DNA of 64,000 bases from PALSA-270 sp963770915. Its GTDB lineage: Bacteria > Acidobacteriota > Terriglobia > Terriglobales > Acidobacteriaceae. Below the pieces are notes generated by a model that saw only the letters and a list, made by a program, of their open reading frames with translations, did no database searches and was not told the DNA's origin. The translations under genes and the position numbers were made by a program. The number at the start of each line of letters is the position of its first letter. The first letter of the stretch is position 1. Shown here piece after piece: positions 58,085 to 64,000 of the stretch. Location: positions 1,488,001 through 1,552,000 of the forward strand of contig CAVYRG010000001.1 of the NCBI GenBank assembly GCA_963770915.1. Reading direction: 5' to 3'.

Positions 58085-59154
58085 GCCCCATACGGCTTCA
58101 GCGATTCCACGTGGTCAAACACAATTTTCATCGCGGCCGTAATCGGGATCGCCAGCAGCAGCCCGATCGCTCCCCACAGCCAGGCCCAGATGAGCAGCGC
58201 CATGGTCACCGCTAAAGGATTGAGCTGCAGCCGCTTGCCCAGAAATTTTGGGTAGAAGACGTTGAGCGCAATCGCGTGCAGCCCGAGAATCGCAACCAAC
58301 GCCAGCAGCATGCTCTGCGAGTCAATCCGTCCCAGGCCCACAAAAATGGGCGGCGCCATGGCCAGCAGCACGCCCAGGTAAGGAATCAGGCTGAGGAACC
58401 CGCTCAGGAAGCCGACAAAATAGAAAAATGGCAAGTGCAACAGCCAGAACACCAGCGTGCTCAGCCCGCCGATCAGCAATCCAATCAGCAGGTTCCCCAC
58501 CATGAAGCTGCGGATCATGGCCGAAATCAGGCCTAAAGTCGTGTACGCGGTCTGCCGGTTTTGCAACGGAAAAAGCATGACTGTGGCCGAGCGCACGTGC
58601 TCGTGCCAGGTCAGCATAAAGTAGGTAAGAAAGGGAACAAACGAAGCCGCCAGAATCAGTTGGCTGGCCGATCCCACGCCCCGGCTCAGAATGTCGGTCC
58701 AATCGGTTGCCGGCCTCACGCTGACCACGCCGCGCTCATGCTCGGGCGTCAGCACTTCCAGCGTCTCCGCCCGCTTGCGAAAAACCATCAGCTCCTGCCG
58801 CAGCTTACTGCTGTAGCGGGGCAAATCCTGCAGAAAGATGTAGGCCTGGTTCGACGAGTAGTACACCAACCCGGCCAGAATCCCGAGCAGCAGAAGTACG
58901 GCCACGCCCGAACCCAGAGCGCGCGGCAGGCGCAGCCAGGAAAAGAAATCCGCTACCGGCGCCAGGATGTACGCCAGCAACACCGCGACCAGCATCACCG
59001 ACAGCACCACTTCTCCGTAATAGCAGAGAGCGACGAGCACACCGATGCCGATGATGTTCAGCGACCACAGGCTGCGCCGCCGCTCCGGCAAGCGCGGGAA
59101 TGCCGGGATGATCGAAGCCGCCGGAGTTCGGGCTGGAGTCTCAACCGCGTCCAT
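58069..59154 (-). CDS. AI-2E family transporter (UPF0118 permease)
   Basis: 361 aa from ATG 59154, about 8 transmembrane helices. YYGEVVLSVMLVAVLLAYILAPVADFFSWL at the N-terminus, the long extracytoplasmic region (RQELMVFRKRAETLEVL) and the C-terminal FLSGFLSLIPYLGVLLAMAPP and LVAILGLHAIALNVFYPKFLGKRLQLNPL are typical. Members export autoinducer-2 or act as Na+/H+ antiporters; the substrate here is unknown. A 12-codon longer start (59190) is possible. Confidence 0.9.
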   Translation of the reverse strand: MDAVETPARTPAASIIPAFPRLPERRRSLWSLNIIGIGVLVALCYYGEVVLSVMLVAVLLAYILAPVADFFSWLRLPRALGSGVAVLLLLGILAGLVYYSSNQAYIFLQDLPRYSSKLRQELMVFRKRAETLEVLTPEHERGVVSVRPATDWTDILSRGVGSASQLILAASFVPFLTYFMLTWHEHVRSATVMLFPLQNRQTAYTTLGLISAMIRSFMVGNLLIGLLIGGLSTLVFWLLHLPFFYFVGFLSGFLSLIPYLGVLLAMAPPIFVGLGRIDSQSMLLALVAILGLHAIALNVFYPKFLGKRLQLNPLAVTMALLIWAWLWGAIGLLLAIPITAAMKIVFDHVESLKPYGAWLGE

Positions 59155-59381
59155 AATCTGTATCGTAGCCCAGTTCTGCGCAGCGGTCATGGGTCACGAA
59201 GGCCACTGACCCTTGGCTGCAAACCCAGCCGAAAATCGATGGCTGGCAGCGAAGGGGCTAGGGAAACTCCGATTTAAGGATGGGTGTTCCCCTTTGCTTC
59301 CCTGTGTCGTCTGGTTCGTGGTTTCATTACACACCGGACGAGCGTTTGCCTCGGGCCAGCTAACGGCGAATGGCCAACGGC

Positions 59382-59387
59382 TATAAT
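59382..59387 (+). promoter_or_regulatory. TATAAT 7 nt before the ruvX GTG start
   Basis: A consensus -10 box whose +1 would fall on the GTG at 59395; no ribosome-binding site. It is preceded by GCTAACG, GCGAATG, GCCAACG, a class B heptad arm (59360-59380) occupying the -35 region. Confidence 0.45.
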
Positions 59388-59394
59388 CCTCTGC

Positions 59395-59889
59395 GTGCCC
59401 GCCCCGCCAGAAGAATCCAACCTGCAGCTTCATCCGCGCATTCTCGGCCTGGACGTGGGATCGAAAACCATCGGCATGGCCGTCTCCGATCCGCTGGGCA
59501 TCACCGCGCAAGGCCTGAAGACCATCCGGCGGCAAAATAAGCGGCTCGACTTCGGCCAGCTGGAGGCGGTAATCCGCGAGTACGCCGTGGCGGAAATCGT
59601 GGTCGGCTATCCTCTGCGCATGAGCGGCGAGGAGGGCACGCAATCGCAAAAAATGCAGCTCTTCGCCGATGAGCTGCGGAAGCGCTTCCCGCTGCCGGTG
59701 CATCTCTGGGATGAGCGCCTAAGCTCCGCCGAAGCCAACCGCGTGCTGCGCGACTCCGAAATGTCCATCAAACGCCGCGGCGAAGTGGTAGACCGCCTGG
59801 CCGCGGTGCTGATCCTGCAAAGCTGGCTGGACGCGCGAGCGGCGCGGGGAAATGAAGAGGTCCGCGGCACAAAACCGCGCGAAGGTTGA
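59395..59889 (+). CDS. ruvX: Holliday junction resolvase-like RuvX (YqgF)
   Basis: 164 aa from GTG 59395. RNase-H-like fold with catalytic acids: ILGLDVGSKTIGMAVSDPLG (Asp), IVVGYPLRMSGEEGTQSQKM (E/N region), VHLWDERLSSAEANRVL (Asp-Glu), and GEVVDRLAAVLILQSWLD (Asp). YqgF family proteins process 16S rRNA 5' ends and are essential in many bacteria. The C-terminal NEEVRGTKPREG overlaps the adjacent RAYT fragment by 4 nt, so the tail may derive from insertion. Confidence 0.92.
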   Translation: MPAPPEESNLQLHPRILGLDVGSKTIGMAVSDPLGITAQGLKTIRRQNKRLDFGQLEAVIREYAVAEIVVGYPLRMSGEEGTQSQKMQLFADELRKRFPLPVHLWDERLSSAEANRVLRDSEMSIKRRGEVVDRLAAVLILQSWLDARAARGNEEVRGTKPREG

Positions 59890-60112
59890 TGTTCAAGCCG
59901 GAGCAATGGAAGTGGAGTGGTTATCCTTGCTACGCTTACGGCGAGGCAGGTCCGGTCTGGGTCAACGAGGCGCGCGGCGATGAAGCAAGCCGAGCGGCAA
60001 GGCCTTGCCGGGCCGGCAGCATCGCTCCCCACTCTTTGAAAACCGCAAAGAGTGGGGCAACCTCAGTTAGACTTAAGGAGGACAAAGATCAAAACCAAGG
60101 GAGGGCCAGCCC
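59886..60112 (+). mobile_element. RAYT C-terminal fragment with one REP end
   Basis: MFKPEQWKWSGYPCYAYGEAGPVWVNEARG is the C-terminal end of RAYT transposases, continuing in DNA closely similar to 47600-47870 and ending in the REP palindrome CCCACTCTTTGAAAACCGC / AAAGAGTGGGGCAACCTCAG (60027-60066) plus GGGAGGGCCAGCC. The N-terminal two-thirds, including the HUH motif, are absent. Confidence 0.75.
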
Positions 60113-60170
60113 CCCAAATCGCAGGTGAAGGACCGGTCGTTCCCGACCGTTATCGAGTCAGCCTATAAGT

Positions 60171-60341
60171 TCACGTGCGCATAAACAACCAAAAGAGCAC
60201 GAAATACAGCGCGATTCCCCATAACAACCATCGGTTGTCATCTTCCGCCCTTCTCCAACCAAACCACCCAATGCCTGCTAGTATCACATTCAGTATCCCC
60301 AAGGCCACCTTGAGCCAAAAGGGCCACATCGAATACCTCAT
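60171..60341 (-). CDS. Small two-helix membrane protein
   Basis: 56 aa. MRYSMWPFWLKVALGILNVILAGIGWFGWRRAEDDNRWLLWGIALYFVLFWLFMRT: two hydrophobic helices separated by a charged hairpin (WRRAEDDNR). GGGAGG lies 5 nt before ATG 60341, which supports a real gene. Function unknown. Confidence 0.6.
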   Translation of the reverse strand: MRYSMWPFWLKVALGILNVILAGIGWFGWRRAEDDNRWLLWGIALYFVLFWLFMRT

Positions 60342-60497
60342 GCGACCTCCCAAAAGAAGCTCATGGAGCACCGTTAAAGGCGGCTGTTTGGGCGGCGAAG
60401 CCGTCTGGCGTCGTGCATGCAGAGTGAACCATCAGGTCGGTCATTGCCGCGTTTCCCCAGATCAAGGGGGCGACAAGGGGGGCCAGCCTCGATATCC

Positions 60498-61679
60498 CTA
60501 GCGCGCCTTTACTTCGTAGCGGGCGACCATGCCGGCCAGCATGTGGTCGCTGATGTGGCAATGGTAGAGCCAGATACCGGGCGCGTCGGGCTGCATGTCG
60601 GCGACGATCATCTGCGCCGAGAGAATTGACAGCACGTCGGTGCGCTGACCGGCCACCAGCACCGTGTTCCCGTGCCAGTGCGGCGTGTGCGCGTTGTTGA
60701 AGTCGCCCAGCGTGGCGACGTACCAGCGCACGTGGTCGCCTTGCGTCATGGTCATCATCGGCATGTTTCCGAAGATGTAGCCGTTGATCGACCACTTCAT
60801 GTTGGTATCGACGAAGCCATTGCCCACGATGGGTGTAACCATGCCTTCCGGAGTCACCGGGTGAAACTCGAGCCGGTTCAGGCTCTTGGGATCGGTAACA
60901 TGAGCGCGGATATTCTCGTCGAGGTACCAGCTCTCGTTTTCATTGATGGCGATGAAGATGGTGACAAACTCATGTTCCACGTCTTTGGGACGGCCATCGT
61001 CGCGGGCCATGCCGCGCCGGGTTATGACGATCCCGCCGAACAACCCCGAAGCTACATCGCGTAGCTCGTCGGTGTGCGAGTGATAGAACCAGAACACCGA
61101 ACTGGGGTCGGCCGGTCCGGGTCCGGCGCGCTCGGGCACCTGCCAGATATAAGTATGCGTAGCGCCCGGGGGCACGCCGCCGTCGGCCTTGTCTGCGCCG
61201 CTGGTGCCGTCGTTGTAGTCGGCGCCTTCGGAGTCCTTTTGATAAAAAACTCCGTGGGGATGCATGCTGTAGGGACGCGAGGCATTGTTCTTGAAGACGA
61301 CCTTGATCGTGTCGCCCACTTCGGCGCGCAGGATCGGTCCCACCAGGCCGAGATATTGCTGGTCAGCGGGACGTGGCTTGAGCGTGGTAAACGAGCCGTC
61401 GGTGTACTCCCTATAGATGGCTTTCTTGTAGACACGGCCGATGTGATGAGGTCCGGGTTCGGTGTAGTTCTTTTGCAGTTCATTAAAGGGCATGCCCATG
61501 GCTTCGTCGCGGCCCGAGGGCGCATAGTCCCAATTCACTTCGTCGGCGGCAACGTAGTAGGTGCGGGTTTTGCCCGTGGCTGATCCGGTGGCAGCTTGGG
61601 CGCGAGCCGCCGAAGCGAGAAACAGCACTGCCAGCAGCCCGATACTAAGAGAAAAATTCCTGGCGATTCGCATATTCAT
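60498..61679 (-). CDS. Multicopper oxidase
   Basis: 393 aa with a Sec signal peptide (NFSLSIGLLAVLFLASAARAQA). Copper ligands in order: SMHPHGVFY, FWFYHSHTDE, NAHTPHWHGNT and YHCHISDHMLAGM, i.e. all four H-x-H motifs of the trinuclear cluster and the HCH-x3-H-x-M type 1 site. Two cupredoxin domains are evident, so it resembles compact ceruloplasmin/hephaestin-like or two-domain laccase enzymes. Likely oxidises metal ions or phenolics in the periplasm; substrate not known. Confidence 0.9.
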   Translation of the reverse strand: MNMRIARNFSLSIGLLAVLFLASAARAQAATGSATGKTRTYYVAADEVNWDYAPSGRDEAMGMPFNELQKNYTEPGPHHIGRVYKKAIYREYTDGSFTTLKPRPADQQYLGLVGPILRAEVGDTIKVVFKNNASRPYSMHPHGVFYQKDSEGADYNDGTSGADKADGGVPPGATHTYIWQVPERAGPGPADPSSVFWFYHSHTDELRDVASGLFGGIVITRRGMARDDGRPKDVEHEFVTIFIAINENESWYLDENIRAHVTDPKSLNRLEFHPVTPEGMVTPIVGNGFVDTNMKWSINGYIFGNMPMMTMTQGDHVRWYVATLGDFNNAHTPHWHGNTVLVAGQRTDVLSILSAQMIVADMQPDAPGIWLYHCHISDHMLAGMVARYEVKAR

Positions 61680-61965
61680 TTTTGACCTAGGGGTACGCAG
61701 CGCCGGACGGCGTAAGCGCGGCAACCATTATTTGGAGGCTCCAAACGGCGAGCTACGATACTGCCGACAGCGGGCAAATGCAACCGGCAATTGCTGCGCG
61801 AGGCACAAACGTCAAGAGAATCGCTTGTTTCCCAAGTACCAGCCCATTACCTTGGGAATGTTCTTTTGACCCCGAAGTTCTGCCATTCTAGCCCTGACTT
61901 CTCTAGCTCCGGGATTGCAACATCCCGAGTAAAGGAATCTCATCCCGTTCGGAGTTGCTGTTCCC

Positions 61966-62655
61966 ATGGACCTCTCGCAACCGATCGAATCGCTGAAAGC
62001 TCCGCCCGTAGCCTGGCGCGCTGGGCTTGGGGCTGCCATTCTCCTGGTGGCGATCATTTGCTTTTATCCTACGCAGAAGCGTGTGACGCGCAGCGCAGTC
62101 GAGGAATTTACCCTCACCCAGAAAGCGATGGCTTCCGCCAAGAGCTGGCACAGCCATGTGCTCAGCAAGAAACAAGGCGGAGACGTGCTGCTCGACACTA
62201 CCTCCGACGTCGTTTGTCCCTACGATGTCCACTACGTTTCGCTGGTTCCGCCGTACGAGTCGGCCACAGTCAACGGAGTGCTTTACCGCCGCCAGGAGTC
62301 CGGGGAATGGCAGATTGACCGGCCGTCGATCGTTTCCAGCACGCGGCCCGTGCTAGTGGAGTGCCAACTCGGTCCCTTCTCCGAAGACATCTTCGGCAAC
62401 CTGCAGGCGTTCCCCACCTGGAACACGGCGAGCAAGGGAGAGAAGAAAACCATCGACGGAGACAGCTGCCGGGAATGGACCGTCACCGCCGTAGCCGAGA
62501 CCGTGCCTCGCTTTACCATCTGCATTAATTCCGACGACCACTTGCCGCGCGAATTTCGCACTTATGATCGGCATCCCGCGGCCGGCCTCTCGCCCGCCGG
62601 CAACGTAACCACGGTGACCCGCTGGAACCAGGTCAAGGTCGACCCGCCGATGTAG
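61966..62655 (+). CDS. Membrane-anchored hypothetical protein
   Basis: 229 aa. One N-terminal transmembrane helix (WRAGLGAAILLVAIICFYPTQ), then a soluble domain with strand-rich segments and four Cys (CPYDVHYVS, ECQLGPF, SCREWTV, CINSDD) that could form disulfides outside the membrane. No family recognised; the layout resembles lipoprotein-carrier-like (LolA/LolB) proteins, but no motif proves it. Divergent from the multicopper oxidase. Confidence 0.55.
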   Translation: MDLSQPIESLKAPPVAWRAGLGAAILLVAIICFYPTQKRVTRSAVEEFTLTQKAMASAKSWHSHVLSKKQGGDVLLDTTSDVVCPYDVHYVSLVPPYESATVNGVLYRRQESGEWQIDRPSIVSSTRPVLVECQLGPFSEDIFGNLQAFPTWNTASKGEKKTIDGDSCREWTVTAVAETVPRFTICINSDDHLPREFRTYDRHPAAGLSPAGNVTTVTRWNQVKVDPPM

Positions 62656-62702
62656 CGGGGGCGCCCTGGCGCGGCAAATGGTAGGCTACCCGTCATTCAA
62701 CC

Positions 62703-64000
62703 ATGCCGCGCCGCCCGCAAAAACCTCTTCGCATCGCTGTCGACACCGGCGGCACCTTCACCGATTGCGTTTGGGTGGAGCGTGGCCGCATACGGCTGCT
62801 CAAAGTGTTCTCCACTCCCGACGACCCTTCGCGGGCAATTCTCGAGGGCGTGGCGAAAATCGCCGGAGCGGACCAGCCGCTTACGCTGCTGCACGGCACC
62901 ACCGTCGGCACCAACACCTTGCTGCAGCGCACCGGAGCGGGCGCGGCGCTGGTGACCACAGCGGGATTTGAAGACGTTCTCGAAATCGGCCGCCAGGCCC
63001 GGCCCAAGCTCTACGACCTCTTCTTTGACCGGATTGCGCCGCTGGTTCCCCGCGAGATGCGTTTTGGCATCGCCGAGCGCATCGCGAGCGATGGCAAAGT
63101 CGTGCAGGCGGTTGCGGCGAACGATCTTCAAGAACTCGCTGGCAGGCTGCGGGCGAAAAAGCCTGAGGCGATCGCCATTTGCCTGCTTTTTTCTTTTGCG
63201 AACCCGGAGCACGAATCCGCCGTCGCCGAGGCCCTGACAGAACTCGGCGTGCCGCTTTCGCTTTCGCACCAGATTCTGCCTGAGTTCCGCGAATACGAAC
63301 GCACCAGCACAGTGGTGATGAACGCTTATCTGCAGCCGGTGATGCAGCGCTACCTGGAAAAGCTCGACCGGCGGCTGCGGAGAGGAAGCCGATCGCAGTC
63401 TCGAACCTTTGTCATGCAATCGAGCGGAGGGATTACGGCATTGGCCTCCGCCGCGCGCGAGCCGGTGCGGACCGTGCTCTCTGGGCCGGCGGGAGGCGTG
63501 GTCGGCGCAGCGACCATGGCGCGGCGCAGCGGGTTTGCGCGGATCATCTCCTTCGATATGGGCGGCACTTCCACCGACGTGGCGCTGGTGGACGGCGAAC
63601 TGCGCGCCAGCAGCCAAGCGGAAATTGCCGGCCTGCCGGTGGGCGTGCCGTTGCTCGACATTCACACCGTGGGCGCGGGCGGAGGTTCGCTCGCGCGCTT
63701 TGACGCGGCGGGAGCGCTGCGCGTGGGGCCGGATTCCGCCGGAGCCGACCCTGGCCCCATTTGTTACGGACGCGGCACGCAGCCTACGGTCACGGACGCG
63801 AACCTTCTTTTGGGACGCTTGCAGCCGACGCGGTTTTTGGGCGGAGCGTTCGCGCTTGACCTGGAACGCACGCGGCGCGTCACCGGCGAGTGGCTGAAGC
63901 GAAGCGGGTCGAAGCTCACGCTTGAAGCTTTCGCGGCGGGCATGATTCGCGTGGTGAATGCAACCATGGAGAAGGCCATCCGCGTGGTTTCGATCGAGCG
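62703..64000 (+). CDS. Hydantoinase/oxoprolinase subunit A (partial, 3' end outside window)
   Basis: 432 codons are visible, open at the right edge. RIAVDTGGTFTDCVWVERG (actin-like phosphate loop), LLHGTTVGTNTLLQRTGAGAALVTTAGFEDVLEIGRQARP, LLSFANPEHE-type and STVVMNAYLQPVM, RTVLSGPAGGVVGA, ISFDMGGTSTDVALVDGEL and VGAGGGSLARFD are typical of HyuA/5-oxoprolinase A. It hydrolyses ATP to open lactam rings such as hydantoins or 5-oxoproline, normally with a HyuB partner that would follow. ATG 62703 gives the canonical N-terminus. Confidence 0.93.
   Translation, partial: MPRRPQKPLRIAVDTGGTFTDCVWVERGRIRLLKVFSTPDDPSRAILEGVAKIAGADQPLTLLHGTTVGTNTLLQRTGAGAALVTTAGFEDVLEIGRQARPKLYDLFFDRIAPLVPREMRFGIAERIASDGKVVQAVAANDLQELAGRLRAKKPEAIAICLLFSFANPEHESAVAEALTELGVPLSLSHQILPEFREYERTSTVVMNAYLQPVMQRYLEKLDRRLRRGSRSQSRTFVMQSSGGITALASAAREPVRTVLSGPAGGVVGAATMARRSGFARIISFDMGGTSTDVALVDGELRASSQAEIAGLPVGVPLLDIHTVGAGGGSLARFDAAGALRVGPDSAGADPGPICYGRGTQPTVTDANLLLGRLQPTRFLGGAFALDLERTRRVTGEWLKRSGSKLTLEAFAAGMIRVVNATMEKAIRVVSIE

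Overview
The window is GC-rich, densely packed bacterial chromosome. It is most likely from an uncultured acidobacterium (Terriglobia-like). That assignment is an inference from overall gene content: a contiguous str-S10-spc-alpha ribosomal supercluster, a lipoprotein of bacterial Ig-like repeats plus beta-propeller, a TPR-GAF-degenerate-GGDEF protein, a CarD regulator, REP-associated transposase debris and very repeat-rich intergenic gaps. No rRNA, confident tRNA, phage or CRISPR locus is visible.

Layout. 0-2.8 kb: end of an FAD-linked oxidase, then rbfA-nrnA (minus) and a TolB-like propeller protein (plus). 2.9-10.5 kb (plus): rimP-nusA-infB-DUF503, guaB and a VanZ-like gene. 10.5-12.4 kb (minus): an MFS transporter and a membrane-anchored hypothetical. 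12.4-35.1 kb (minus): one long translation cluster, read in transcription order rpsL, rpsG, fusA, an unknown orf, tuf, rpsJ, rplC, rplD, rplW, rplB, rpsS, rplV, rpsC, rplP, rpmC, rpsQ, rplN, rplX, rplE, rpsN, rpsH, rplF, rplR, rpsE, rpmD, rplO, secY, adk, map, infA, rpmJ, rpsM, rpsK, rpsD, rpoA, rplQ. A good minus-strand promoter lies about 460 nt ahead of rpsL. 35.8-44.6 kb: Ig-like lipoprotein (plus); nusB, ribH, crotonase, 3-hydroxyacyl-CoA dehydrogenase and the TPR-GAF-GGDEF protein (minus); and a RelE-type toxin-antitoxin pair with a palindromic operator (plus). 44.7-48.3 kb: an eroded zone with RAYT transposase fragments bounded by REP-like palindromes, two small membrane proteins and a 5'-truncated quinoprotein-like gene. 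48.3-64 kb: accessory and housekeeping genes, namely GIDE-domain protein, CTP-synthase-like amidotransferase, a second toxin-antitoxin pair, ATP-pyrophosphatase, DDN-like oxidoreductase, DHA2 exporter, CDP-alcohol phosphotransferase, greA, carD, AI-2E-type permease, ruvX, multicopper oxidase and the start of a hydantoinase/oxoprolinase.

Two things stand out. First, many gene junctions carry an imperfect palindrome whose arms are tandem runs of 7-bp (one class 8-bp) words. Several unrelated word classes occur, and the elements start 0-6 nt after a stop codon, even inside the ribosomal operon. Second, seven essential genes between about 14.5 and 23.3 kb (rpsD, secY, rplO, rplF, rpsH, rpsN, rplE) carry about 14 apparent frameshifts in all, while long genes elsewhere are intact. 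This most likely reflects local sequence error, and those genes should be read as functional in the organism.
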